A DNA stretch of 10,694 nt from assembly GCA_009693435.1 (NCBI GenBank), contig SHXF01000132.1:1-10694 (forward strand), in the 5' to 3' direction. A program made the position numbers and the translations under genes. Positions 1-6,782 of this stretch are shown piece by piece. This stretch comes from Betaproteobacteria bacterium (GTDB taxonomy: Bacteria > Pseudomonadota > Gammaproteobacteria > Burkholderiales > SG8-39). The notes beneath the pieces were generated by a model, which was given only the letters and a program-made list of their open reading frames with translations, had not been told where the DNA came from and ran no database searches. Positions within the stretch are counted from its first letter, which is position 1. Every line of letters begins with the position of its first letter.

Positions 1-166
1 TAATTGAGCGCTGGCGGCGCGAATACAACGAGGTGAGGCCCCACAGTTCGCTTGGCTACAGGCCACCGGCGCCGGCGGCCTGTAGCCCTCGGCCCCTCGT
101 GCTCGCACAACCGGAGATGGTGCAGTAAAGTAACAATGGCCTTGGTACAAAAGATCGGTCAGGTCA
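1..166 (+). mobile_element. Right end of an IS3-family insertion sequence (left part outside window)
   Basis: The segment holds the end of an integrase-type transposase, then about 38 bp of non-coding DNA ending in GGTCAGGTCA. Read inward from position 166 the terminus is TGACCTGACCGATC, which fits the 5'-TG...CA-3' ends usual in the IS3 family. The right edge is placed at 166 because host coding sequence of a minus-strand Rieske oxygenase begins directly after it and runs uninterrupted. An edge at 161 is possible because GGTCA is repeated in tandem. The other terminus, and so the inverted repeat and target duplication, lie outside the window. Confidence 0.75.
3..128 (+). CDS. IS3-family transposase (integrase core), C-terminal end only
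   Basis: This is the last 41 residues of a DDE/retroviral-integrase-type transposase; the 5' part is outside the window. The reading frame gives YNEVRPHSSLGYRPPAPAA, the tail typical of IS3-family OrfB/OrfAB integrases just after the catalytic glutamate helix. It ends at TAA 126-128, about 38 bp before the inferred element edge, a normal spacing for these elements. The catalytic D, D and E residues are not visible, so whether the transposase is intact cannot be judged. The family call is firm; the subgroup is not determined. Confidence 0.8.
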   Translation: MERWRREYNEVRPHSSLGYRPPAPAACSPRPLVLAQPEMVQ

Positions 167-499
167 GTTGCCATCGCCGGTGAGCATCGCGGCGCCGCGA
201 TGGCGACAGGTATTGGCGAAGGCGCGGACTTCGCCATCGTTGCCGCGAATGACGATCACGGGCACGCCGGTGAACGTGACGGTGAAATAGTCTCCAGGCT
301 TCGGGATGCGTTCGGCGCGGCCGAGAAAATTCCACTCTTTCATGAAGATGGTCTCTACCTCGCGACGAAAGAACTCGTCGGAGGTGTAGCACCAGGGCGG
401 CAGCGTTTCGGCCTGCGGCAGGGGCTTTCTCACGCTCGCGTAGTGCCGCGGATCAAAAATCGATTCGGCGGCGGCGCCGGGCCTGAGTACGGCACTCAT
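164..499 (-). pseudogene. Aromatic ring-hydroxylating (Rieske) oxygenase alpha subunit, N-terminal 111 residues, disrupted by IS
   Basis: The start is ATG at 499-497 (minus strand), preceded by GGAGAG with a 5-nt spacer. The 111-residue product looks like the N-terminus of a Rieske non-heme iron oxygenase alpha subunit. Residues 39-76 (TSDEFFRREVETIF, then KEWNFLGRAERIPKPGDYF) lead into the Rieske domain, and CRHRG at 98-102 supplies the first half (C98-x-H100) of the [2Fe-2S] motif. The second half (C-x2-H) and the whole catalytic domain with the mononuclear iron site are missing; such proteins usually exceed 350 residues. The frame ends at a TGA (166-164) made by the terminal bases of the insertion sequence. 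The fragment cannot bind the cluster and should be inactive. The rest of the gene probably lies beyond the element. Confidence 0.85.
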
Positions 500-529
500 C
501 GATACTCTCCGGTAATGATCTGTCCGTAG

Positions 530-535
530 GATAAT
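530..535 (+). promoter_or_regulatory. Possible -10 element of the DUF1989 gene (leaderless start)
   Basis: GATAAT ends 6 nt before the ATG at 542, so transcription from it would begin at or next to the start codon. No good Shine-Dalgarno lies before this ATG (only CAGG). No recognisable -35 was seen at the expected distance. The 42-bp divergent gap would also have to serve the disrupted minus-strand gene. Confidence 0.3.
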
Positions 536-541
536 ACAGGC

Positions 542-1141
542 ATGACTCCGACCCGGCATCTGATCCCGGCCCGCAAGGGCGCCGCGCATCGCCTGTCGAA
601 AGGGCAGGTCCTGCGCGTCATCAACACCCACGGTTCGCAGGTGGTGGATTTCTGGGCCTTCAACGCCGCCGATCTCGGCGAATGCATGTCCATGGAGCAC
701 TCGCGCGCCTCGCTCGGCAGGATCATCCCCAAGGTGGGCGACCGGCTGGTGACCAACAAGCGCCGCCCGATCCTGACAGTCATTGAGGACACCTCGCCAG
801 GTATCCACGACACGCTGATCGCGTCGTGCGACGTCTACCGTTACCAGGAACTGGGTGCGCAAGGCCACCACGACAACTGCACCGACAACCTCGGCAATGC
901 GTTGCAGTCTCTCGGCCTGAAGCGCGAGGTGCACCCGTGCCCGTTCAATCTCTTCATGAACATTCCGGTGAAGGACGGCATTGCGGTGTCCTTCGAGCCA
1001 CCGGTGACCAAACCGGGCGACGCGATTGCATTCCGCGCCGAGATGGATGCCGTGGTCGCGTTCTCCGCCTGTCCGCAGGACATGCTGCCGATCAATGGCA
1101 AGGACTGCGTCATCCACGACGCCCACTACGAGATCGGCTGA
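542..1141 (+). CDS. DUF1989 / urea carboxylase-associated family protein (carboxyguanidine deiminase-like)
   Basis: A complete 199-residue protein of the DUF1989 family. Recognisable segments are GQVLRVINTHGSQVVDFWAF (21-40), MSMEHSRAS (49-57), the repeat-like HHDNCTDNLGNAL (109-121) and CPFNLFMN (133-140). C96, C113 and C133 lie in the conserved segments and are candidates for the metal site reported in family structures. Known relatives include the two small subunits that work with urea/guanidine carboxylase as carboxyguanidine deiminase. Here the gene stands alone: no paired second subunit, carboxylase or allophanate hydrolase is in view, so the substrate is unknown. It is divergent from the disrupted Rieske oxygenase gene with 42 bp between starts. 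The ATG at 542 is the first start and has no strong ribosome site. Family call firm, function open. Confidence 0.85.
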   Translation: MTPTRHLIPARKGAAHRLSKGQVLRVINTHGSQVVDFWAFNAADLGECMSMEHSRASLGRIIPKVGDRLVTNKRRPILTVIEDTSPGIHDTLIASCDVYRYQELGAQGHHDNCTDNLGNALQSLGLKREVHPCPFNLFMNIPVKDGIAVSFEPPVTKPGDAIAFRAEMDAVVAFSACPQDMLPINGKDCVIHDAHYEIG

Positions 1142-1154
1142 CGCGCGGCTAGGG

Positions 1155-1160
1155 CATAAT
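1155..1160 (+). promoter_or_regulatory. Likely -10 element of the ffs (4.5S RNA) promoter with GC-only discriminator
   Basis: CATAAT lies 6 nt before the inferred 5' end of the SRP RNA (1167), the right distance for a -10 box. The 6 nt between, GGCGGC, are all G or C, as in stable-RNA promoters under stringent control. No clear -35 is visible at 16-18 bp; that stretch is inside the end of the DUF1989 gene. Confidence 0.5.
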
Positions 1161-1166
1161 GGCGGC

Positions 1167-1261
1167 GGCGGGCCCCCCCGCATTGCAGTCTGGTGAACCT
1201 GGTCAGGTCCGGAAGGAAGCAGCCACAGCTGGATCCTGCAAGTGCCGGGGTAAGGCTCGCC
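1167..1261 (+). ncRNA. ffs: 4.5S RNA, bacterial signal recognition particle RNA (small type)
   Basis: The universally conserved SRP domain IV core GGTCAGGTCCGGAAGGAAGC is present at 1201-1220, with the GGAA-type tetraloop and the asymmetric internal loop that bind Ffh. The ends were set by pairing: GGCGGGCC at 1167-1174 pairs with GGCTCGCC at 1254-1261 (one G-U). The about 95-nt length fits the short gammaproteobacterial/betaproteobacterial form without an Alu domain. The RNA binds Ffh and directs ribosomes making membrane and secreted proteins to FtsY. It lies just upstream of dnaX, a common gene order. Confidence 0.95.
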
Positions 1262-1272
1262 TCCGATCGCAT

Positions 1273-1298
1273 GGAGGGGGAACCGAGCTTCCCCCTTC
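1273..1298 (+). terminator. Stem-loop between ffs and dnaX (weak terminator or processing hairpin)
   Basis: GGAGGGGGAA pairs with TTCCCCCTTC across the 6-nt loop CCGAGC, a 10-bp stem with one G-U. It follows the 3' end of ffs by 11 nt. There is no run of T afterwards (only TTCGACCCC), so termination would be inefficient. It may protect the ffs 3' end or attenuate read-through into dnaX. Confidence 0.5.
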
Positions 1299-1321
1299 GA
1301 CCCCTTGCCGCGAAACCGGAC

Positions 1322-1330
1322 TGTTAAGAT
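1322..1330 (+). promoter_or_regulatory. Possible extended -10 promoter of dnaX (leaderless start)
   Basis: TGTTAAGAT matches the extended -10 form TGn-TAnnnT. It ends 7 nt before the dnaX ATG at 1338, so the transcript would start at about the start codon. No Shine-Dalgarno sequence is visible before that ATG. TTGCCG at 1305-1310 could be a poor -35 but the spacer is only 14 bp. Confidence 0.35.
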
Positions 1331-1337
1331 TGCGCCT

Positions 1338-2915
1338 ATGAGTTACCAGGTCCTGGCGCGGAAGTGGCGCCCGCGCAATTTCGCCAGCCTGGTGGGCCAG
1401 GAGCACGTGGTGAAGGCGCTGCGCCACGCGCTCGAGCACAAGCGCCTGCACCACGCCTACCTGTTCACGGGCACCCGCGGCGTCGGCAAGACCACGCTTG
1501 CGCGCATCCTCGCGAAGTGCCTGAACTGCGAGACCGGCGTCACGCCGGAGCCCTGCGGCAAGTGCAGCTCCTGCGTCGAGATCGACGGTGGGCGCTTCGT
1601 CGACCTGCTGGAGGTGGACGCGGCGACCAACACCAAGGTCGAGGAGATGCGCCAGCTGCTCGAAACGGCGCAATACTCGCCGACGCGCGGACGCTACAAG
1701 GTCTACGTCATCGACGAAGTCCACATGCTCTCCAACTCGGCGTTCAACGCCATGCTGAAGACGCTGGAAGAGCCGCCGGAGCACCTTAAATTCGTGCTCG
1801 CCACCACCGATCCGCAGAAGATCCCCGTGACCGTCCTGTCGCGCTGCCTGCAGTTCAACCTCAAGCAGATGCCTCGCCCCGCGATCGCAGCGCACCTTGC
1901 GCGCATCCTCGAGGCCGAGGGCGTCGCGCATGAGAGCGAGGCGCTGCCCCTGATCGGCCGCGCGGCGGCGGGCAGCATGCGCGACGCGCTCTCGCTGCTG
2001 GACCAGGCTATCGCGCACGGCGCCGGCAAGCTGACGGTAGTCAGCGTGCGCGAAATGCTGGGCGCGATCGACGAGTCCTACCTTTTCCGCCTGCTCGATG
2101 CCGTGGCCGCGGGCGAGGGCGCCGCGGTGATGGCGATCGCCGACGAGATGCAGCAGCGCAGCCTGTCGTTCGACACTGCGCTGCAGGACCTTGCGTCGCT
2201 GCTGCTGAACGTGGCGCTCGCGCAGATGGTGCCCGAGGCGCTGGGTGAAGACCTGCCCGAACGCGAGCGCATCGTCGCGCTCGGCGCGAAGCTCGATGCC
2301 GAGACGGTGCAGCTCGACTACCAGATTGCGCTGCAGGGGCGCGAAGACCTCGAACTCGCCCCGGACGAGCACGCCGGGTTCGTCATGACGCTGCTGCGCA
2401 TGCTTGCGTTCCGGCCGGAGGGCGGAGCGCCATTGCAGGCGCCTGTCGCGCAGAAGGCTATCGTGTCCGCGGCATCGGCGGCACCGGCGGCGCCGAAGCG
2501 CGCTGCCGCGAGCGCCGCGGGAACGGGCTTTGAGGGCGACTGGACGAAACTCGCGCCGCAGCTTGCGTTGAGCGGACTCGCGCGCGAACTGGCGCGCCAT
2601 TCGGTGCTGAAGAAATACCACAACGGCGGGTTCGAGCTCGCCGTGCCCAAGGCACTGGCGCACCTCGTATCCCAGCAGGACAAGCTGAAGACGGCGCTGG
2701 AGCAGCATCTCGGAAGACCGACGGCGGTGAAGGTTGTCGCCGCCGCCGACGCGGCGGGGGAGAGCGCCGCCGTGGTCGAGGCGGCAAAGACGGACGCGCG
2801 CAAGGCCGAGATGTCCAAGTCGGTACATGGCGACGCCTTCGTCAAGGACCTGGTCAAGCTGTTCGACGGCACGGTCATCGAGTCGACCATCAAGTCAACC
2901 AACGGCAACCCATAG
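1338..2915 (+). CDS. dnaX: DNA polymerase III subunits gamma/tau (clamp loader ATPase)
   Basis: 525 residues, starting with [15 protein letters not shown], the standard DnaX N-terminus; the in-frame upstream ATG at 1305 would add 11 unrelated residues and is not used. AAA+ features: Walker A GTRGVGKT (45-52), zinc module C64-C73-C76-C79, Walker B VIDEVHM (124-130), the arginine-finger motif SRC (168-170) and a sensor-2 segment [12 protein letters not shown]. An Ala/Pro-rich linker at about 368-398 precedes a tau-like C-terminal region (about 400-475) that would bind the alpha polymerase subunit. The protein is shorter than E. coli tau (643). It loads the beta clamp and couples the leading and lagging polymerases. 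No A-rich slippery heptamer of the E. coli type was seen, so a frameshifted gamma form is not supported. ybaB follows after 19 bp. Confidence 0.97.
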   Translation: MSYQVLARKWRPRNFASLVGQEHVVKALRHALEHKRLHHAYLFTGTRGVGKTTLARILAKCLNCETGVTPEPCGKCSSCVEIDGGRFVDLLEVDAATNTKVEEMRQLLETAQYSPTRGRYKVYVIDEVHMLSNSAFNAMLKTLEEPPEHLKFVLATTDPQKIPVTVLSRCLQFNLKQMPRPAIAAHLARILEAEGVAHESEALPLIGRAAAGSMRDALSLLDQAIAHGAGKLTVVSVREMLGAIDESYLFRLLDAVAAGEGAAVMAIADEMQQRSLSFDTALQDLASLLLNVALAQMVPEALGEDLPERERIVALGAKLDAETVQLDYQIALQGREDLELAPDEHAGFVMTLLRMLAFRPEGGAPLQAPVAQKAIVSAASAAPAAPKRAAASAAGTGFEGDWTKLAPQLALSGLARELARHSVLKKYHNGGFELAVPKALAHLVSQQDKLKTALEQHLGRPTAVKVVAAADAAGESAAVVEAAKTDARKAEMSKSVHGDAFVKDLVKLFDGTVIESTIKSTNGNP

Positions 2916-2934
2916 GGGAACGAAGGGGCTCAGC

Positions 2935-3258
2935 ATGCGTGGAAACATCGGTCAGCTCATGAAACAGGCGCAGGCGATGCAGGAGAACATGCGCCGCATG
3001 CAGGAGCAGCTCGGCAGCATGGAGGTCGAGGGGCAATCCGGCGCCGGCATGGTGAAGATCGTCATGAGCTGCAAGCACGAGGTGCGGCGCGTGAGCATCG
3101 ATCCCTCTCTCGTCGGCGACGACAAGGAGATGCTCGAAGACCTGGTCTGCGCGGCGTTCAACGACGCTTCGCACAAGGTTGAAGCGACCGTGAATGAAAA
3201 GATGGGCGGCCTTACCGCGGGGCTCGGGCTGCCGCCCGGCATGAAGCTGCCGTTTTGA
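2935..3258 (+). CDS. ybaB: YbaB/EbfC family nucleoid-associated protein
   Basis: 107 residues, the usual size for the family. The N-terminus [19 protein letters not shown] and the following Met/Gln-rich helix, then [20 protein letters not shown] and the C-terminal [16 protein letters not shown], are family hallmarks. The protein forms a tweezer-like dimer that binds DNA and is found as dnaX-ybaB-recR in many bacteria. The ATG at 2935 is preceded by GAAGGGG at a workable distance. Its stop codon overlaps the start of recR, which suggests translational coupling. Confidence 0.95.
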   Translation: MRGNIGQLMKQAQAMQENMRRMQEQLGSMEVEGQSGAGMVKIVMSCKHEVRRVSIDPSLVGDDKEMLEDLVCAAFNDASHKVEATVNEKMGGLTAGLGLPPGMKLPF

Positions 3259-3866
3259 GAAAGGATTCCCTTCCCGCGGCAAAGGGCCTCGACCGGCTGA
3301 TCGAGGCCCTGCGGGTGCTTCCGGGCGTGGGTCCCAAGGCGGCGCAGCGCATGGCTTATCACCTGCTCCAGCACGACCGCTCCGGCGCAGAGGAACTCTC
3401 GCAGTCGCTGGCAGGCGCGTTGGCCACCGTGCGGCGTTGCGCGCAGTGCAATAACTTTTCCGAAGACGAAGTCTGCGCGTTGTGCCGTTCACCGCGGCGC
3501 GACGCATCGCTGCTGTGCGTGGTGGAAACGCCCGCCGATCTTTCCGTGGTCGAGCAGACGCTGAGCTACACCGGCATGTATTTCGTGCTGATGGGCCGCC
3601 TGTCGCCTTTGGACGGCGTCGGGCCGCGCGAAATCGGCCTGGACCGGCTGCTGGCAAGGGTCTCGGACGGCAAGGTCGAGGAGGTGATTCTCGCCACCAA
3701 CCTGACCAACGAAGGGGAAGCCACTGCGCATTACATCGCCGAGATGCTGCGTACTCGCGGCATCCGGGCAAGCCGCATTGCACGCGGTGTCCCGCTGGGC
3801 GGGGAACTCGAGTACGTCGACATCGGCACGATTTCCCAGGCGTTGATCGACCGGCGCGGGTTATAG
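3255..3866 (+). CDS. recR: Recombination mediator protein RecR
   Basis: 203 residues, close to E. coli RecR (201). Helix-hairpin-helix [11 protein letters not shown] at 22-32, four-cysteine zinc finger C62-x2-C65 ... C74-x2-C77, and a Toprim domain from about 85 to 165 with [11 protein letters not shown] at 147-157. The C-terminal [14 protein letters not shown] (176-189) is highly diagnostic. RecR works with RecF/RecO to load RecA on gapped single-stranded DNA. The start is TTG at 3255, overlapping the ybaB stop as TTGA; the residues after it ([19 protein letters not shown]) align with normal RecR starts and no ATG lies nearby. Translation probably depends on ybaB through coupling, since no strong ribosome site precedes it. 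Confidence 0.96.
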   Translation: MRKDSLPAAKGLDRLIEALRVLPGVGPKAAQRMAYHLLQHDRSGAEELSQSLAGALATVRRCAQCNNFSEDEVCALCRSPRRDASLLCVVETPADLSVVEQTLSYTGMYFVLMGRLSPLDGVGPREIGLDRLLARVSDGKVEEVILATNLTNEGEATAHYIAEMLRTRGIRASRIARGVPLGGELEYVDIGTISQALIDRRGL

Positions 3867-3887
3867 TTCAGCGAGGAGGAGTCAACG

Positions 3888-4910
3888 ATGCAACGGATCA
3901 TTGCGTTCGGCGCGCTTGCGGCGCTGGTGTTTTGCGGCGCGGCGCAGGCTCAGCTCGAAAAGAAGGACGTCCATATCGCCGTAGGCGGCAAGTCGGCGCT
4001 GTATTACCTCCCGCTGGTGATCACCGAGCAGCTTGGCTACTTCAAGGACGAGGGCCTCAACGTCCGCATCAGCGATTTCGCCGGCGGCACGCGGTCGCTG
4101 GAGGCGGTGGTCGGCGGCAGTGCCGACGTAGTCTCGGGCGCCTACGAGCACACCATCAACATGCAGTCGAAGAAGATCAATTTCCAGGCCTTCGTGCTCT
4201 CTGGCGCCGCGCCGCAGATCAGCATCGGCATCGCCACGTCGAAGGCGGCGGCTTACAAGTCGCCCAAGGATCTCAAGGGCATGAAGGTGGGCGTGAGCGC
4301 TCCGGGGTCGAGCACCAACATGGTGGTCAATTTCTTCCTCGCCAAAGGGGGCCTGAAGCCCACCGACGTGTCGATCATCGGTACCGGGGCGGGATCCACG
4401 GTCATTTCGGCGCTCGACCAGGGCAGGGTGGACGTGCTTTCGCAAACCGACCCGGCGATGACCATCCTGGAGAGGGACGGCAAGATCAAGATCATCGCCG
4501 AGACGCGCACGCCGGAGGGCACGGAGAAGCTGTTCGGCGGGCCGATGCCGGCCGCGAGCCTCTACGCGCCGATCGAGTTCATCAAGAAGAATCCGAACAC
4601 GGTCCAGGCGCTGACGAACGCCATGGTGAGGGCGCTCATCTGGATGCAGGATGCGTCGCCGCAGCAGATCCTGGCGACGGTGCCCGAGGCCTACCTGCTC
4701 GGCAACAAGGCGATGTACCTGTACGCATACCAGAACGTGAAGACCGCCTATTCGAAGGACGGCCTGTTCAGCGAGGCGGGCGCCAAGACCACGCTCAAGG
4801 CGATTGCGAGCTTCAATCCGAATGTCAAGCCGGAGACCGTGAACCTCGCCGACACCTACACCAACGAGTTCGCCAAGAAGGCGCTGGCCAAGTACGGCAA
4901 GAAGAAATAG
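3888..4910 (+). CDS. ABC transporter periplasmic substrate-binding protein, NMT1/SsuA/TauA-like
   Basis: 340 residues with a clean signal peptide (MQRIIAFGALAALVFCGAAQA, predicted cleavage after A21); there is no proper lipobox at C16, so it should be a free periplasmic protein. The mature part has the fold signature of the NMT1/THI5-SsuA group: ALYYLPLVITEQLGYFKDEG (37-56), GGTRSLEAVVGGSADV (66-81) and a later KKNPNTVQALTNAM segment. It would capture a small ligand and pass it to the permease encoded two genes on. The family covers sulfonates, taurine, nitrate, pyrimidines and aromatic acids, so the ligand cannot be named. A perfect AGGAGG site precedes the ATG at 3888, only 21 bp after recR; the ATPase gene follows after 5 bp. 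Confidence 0.9.
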   Translation: MQRIIAFGALAALVFCGAAQAQLEKKDVHIAVGGKSALYYLPLVITEQLGYFKDEGLNVRISDFAGGTRSLEAVVGGSADVVSGAYEHTINMQSKKINFQAFVLSGAAPQISIGIATSKAAAYKSPKDLKGMKVGVSAPGSSTNMVVNFFLAKGGLKPTDVSIIGTGAGSTVISALDQGRVDVLSQTDPAMTILERDGKIKIIAETRTPEGTEKLFGGPMPAASLYAPIEFIKKNPNTVQALTNAMVRALIWMQDASPQQILATVPEAYLLGNKAMYLYAYQNVKTAYSKDGLFSEAGAKTTLKAIASFNPNVKPETVNLADTYTNEFAKKALAKYGKKK

Positions 4911-4915
4911 GCGCC

Positions 4916-5725
4916 ATGCAGGAGACCGCGCCGGCGCTGGCGCTCGAACAGATCACGGTCACCTTCGTCTCCGAGGGCGACGCGCGCTTCACCGCGGTGA
5001 AGGACGCCACGCTGGTGGTGCGGCCGGGCGAGTTCGTCTCCGTGGTGGGGCCCACTGGCTGCGGCAAGTCGACCCTGCTGAACATTGCCGCCGGACTGCT
5101 CGCGCCCTCGGCCGGCAGCGTGCGCGTCTTCGGTGAACCGCTGGCGGGTTTGAACCGCAAGGCCGGATACCTGTTTCAGACCGAAGCGCTGCTGCCGTGG
5201 CGCACGGCCCTCGACAACGTGACAGTCGGTCTGGAGTTTCGCGGCGCGACCCGCGAGGAGGCAGTGCGCGAGGCGCAAGGCTGGCTGCTGCGGGTCGGGC
5301 TGGGGGGGCACGGTCATCGCTACCCGCACCAGCTCTCCGGCGGCATGCGCAAGCGCGTGGCCCTGGCGCAGACCCTGATCCTCGACCCGCAGATCATCCT
5401 CATGGACGAGCCGTTTTCGGCGCTCGACATCCAGACCCGCCAGCTGATGGAGAACGAACTGCTCGAACTCTGGTCGGCGAACCGGAAATCGGTGGTGTTC
5501 ATCACGCACGACCTTGAGGAAGCGATCTCGCTGTCGGACCGTGTGGTGATCCTGTCCGCCGGGCCGGCTTCGCGTCCCATCGGCGAATTCGAGATCGACC
5601 TGCCGCGGCCGCGCGATGTCTCGGAGATCCGGCTCACGCCGCGTTTCGTCGAGCTGCATACGCGCATCTGGCAGACGATGAAGGAAGAAGTGCTGAAGGG
5701 CTATGAGCAGCAGAAGAACCAGTAA
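4916..5725 (+). CDS. ABC transporter ATP-binding protein, SsuB/TauB-like
   Basis: 269 residues. Walker A GPTGCGKST at 45-53, Q-loop LFQ with Q88 followed by TEALLPWRT (89-97, typical of the nitrate/sulfonate/taurine group), signature LSGGM at 140-144, Walker B ILMDEP at 161-166, D-loop SALD and switch histidine H198. All ATPase elements are intact. It powers import together with the permease encoded next. The start ATG at 4916 follows the binding-protein stop by 5 bp, and the end overlaps the permease gene by 23 bp. An open frame extends far upstream through recR and the binding protein but is only a GC-rich shadow. Confidence 0.95.
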   Translation: MQETAPALALEQITVTFVSEGDARFTAVKDATLVVRPGEFVSVVGPTGCGKSTLLNIAAGLLAPSAGSVRVFGEPLAGLNRKAGYLFQTEALLPWRTALDNVTVGLEFRGATREEAVREAQGWLLRVGLGGHGHRYPHQLSGGMRKRVALAQTLILDPQIILMDEPFSALDIQTRQLMENELLELWSANRKSVVFITHDLEEAISLSDRVVILSAGPASRPIGEFEIDLPRPRDVSEIRLTPRFVELHTRIWQTMKEEVLKGYEQQKNQ

Positions 5726-6521
5726 ATACCTGCGCCTCTGGCAGGTGCTGATGCTCGCGGGGCTGTTCGTGTTCTGGCATGTCGCGACGCATCCGACGCT
5801 GCTGCCGCCCTTTTACTTCGACAACCCGAACAAGGCGGCATTCTTTTTCGGCCAGCCGCTGGAAGTGATCGGCCGCATCTGGGTCTGGTTCTCCTCCGGC
5901 TCGATCTACGAGCACCTCTGGGTCACGCTGCTGGAGACGCTCCTCGCGTTCGTCATCGGCACCGTGTCCGGGCTTGGCATTGGACTGTGGCTCGCGTTGA
6001 GCCCGACCGCAGCGGCCTTATTCGATCCCTACATCAAGGCGATCAATTCCATGCCGCGCGTGATCCTGGCGCCGATCTTCGGCGTCTGGTTCGGGCTGGG
6101 CATGGCTTCGAAGGTAGCGCTGGGCGTGACGCTCGTGTTCTTCATCGTGTTCTTCAACGTCTACCAGGGCGTGCGGGAGGTGAGCCACACGGTGCTGGCG
6201 AACGCGCGCATGCTCGGCGCCAGCGATCGGCAGCTGCTGCGCAGCGTGTACGTGCCGAGCGCCATGAGCTGGGTATTTGCCAGCCTGCACAACTCGGTCG
6301 GCCTTGCGTTCGTCGGCGCGGTGGTGGGCGAGTATCTCGGTTCGTCGCGAGGCGTGGGCTACCTGATCCTGCAGGCCGAGGGCACGTTCGACATCAATAG
6401 CGTGTTCGCCGGCATCCTGGTGCTCACCGCGTTCGCGCTCGTGCTGGACGGCATGGTGACCTTCGTCGAGCGGCGCCTCATGGTCTGGCAGCCGCGCAGC
6501 GGCGAGACCGAGCGCATCTGA
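5703..6521 (+). CDS. ABC transporter permease, SsuC/TauC-like (BPD_transp_1)
   Basis: 272 residues with six likely membrane segments at about 12-28, 73-98, 118-134, 138-155, 187-212 and 232-254. The cytoplasmic EAA loop that contacts the ATPase is at about 166-187 (NARMLGASDRQLLRSVYVPSA). GSIYEHLWVTLLETLLAF and INSMPRVILAPIFGVWFGLG are typical of the sulfonate/nitrate/taurine permease group. The start ATG 5703 lies inside the end of the ATPase gene and has GAAGGG just before it, pointing to coupled translation. It forms the membrane channel, most likely as a homodimer. The gene after it begins 9 bp past its stop. Confidence 0.94.
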   Translation: MSSRRTSKYLRLWQVLMLAGLFVFWHVATHPTLLPPFYFDNPNKAAFFFGQPLEVIGRIWVWFSSGSIYEHLWVTLLETLLAFVIGTVSGLGIGLWLALSPTAAALFDPYIKAINSMPRVILAPIFGVWFGLGMASKVALGVTLVFFIVFFNVYQGVREVSHTVLANARMLGASDRQLLRSVYVPSAMSWVFASLHNSVGLAFVGAVVGEYLGSSRGVGYLILQAEGTFDINSVFAGILVLTAFALVLDGMVTFVERRLMVWQPRSGETERI

Positions 6522-6530
6522 AGGCCGCGC

Positions 6531-6782
6531 ATGGGCCGGCCGGTCGAGTTCGTCTTCGGGCTTGGCAGCCGCTACTCGTACCTCGCCTCGACGCAGCTGG
6601 ACGCGATTGCAGCGCGCCGCGGTTGCGAGATCACCTGGGTTCCCGTGTCCAGCGTTGCGCTGATGGCGGCGGGCGGCCGCACGCCGTTTGGCGGCGGGCC
6701 GACGTTCCTTGCAGGTAAGCGCATGTTCTGGAGCAATGATCGGCTGGGGCTCCTCGAACGCTGCCTGAGGGCTTCTCCGTGA
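6531..6782 (+). pseudogene. 2-hydroxychromene-2-carboxylate isomerase-like (DsbA/GST-kappa fold), internally deleted
   Basis: 83 residues, against about 200 for the family. Residues 1-52 match the N-terminus of NahD-type isomerases (VEFVFGLGSRYSYLASTQL, with the active-site-type Ser13 kept). Residues 53-79 match the C-terminal part (FGGGPTF with the cis-proline loop, then MFWSNDRLGLLERCL). About 115-120 residues, the whole inserted helical domain and part of the thioredoxin fold, are absent, yet the frame is kept. In the family this enzyme acts in naphthalene/polycyclic aromatic breakdown using glutathione. The short form is unlikely to fold or work, though a retained small protein cannot be excluded. 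A GAAGG sequence precedes the ATG, and the stop overlaps the next start as GTGA. Confidence 0.75.

Noticed and set aside
500..1183. N-terminal extension of the Rieske fragment to a start near 1183
   Set aside because: It would run antisense through the whole DUF1989 gene; the ATG at 499 has a good GGAGAG site and begins the family-like sequence.
1203..2828. 541-codon open frame on the minus strand opposite dnaX
   Set aside because: It lies antisense to a certain dnaX gene, is rich in Arg/His/Leu as expected for a GC-rich shadow frame, and resembles no family.
2318..2908. 196-codon minus-strand frame opposite the 3' part of dnaX
   Set aside because: Ala/Ser-rich shadow of the Ala-rich linker region; no ribosome site or family match seen.
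1338..2915. Programmed frameshift in dnaX making a gamma form
   Set aside because: No A-rich slippery heptamer or following stem comparable to E. coli was found in the region after the ATPase domains.
3482..4915. Long open extension upstream of the ATPase start
   Set aside because: It overlaps recR and the binding protein in another frame and has a low-complexity Gly/Arg/His composition; the ATPase domain starts only after 4916.
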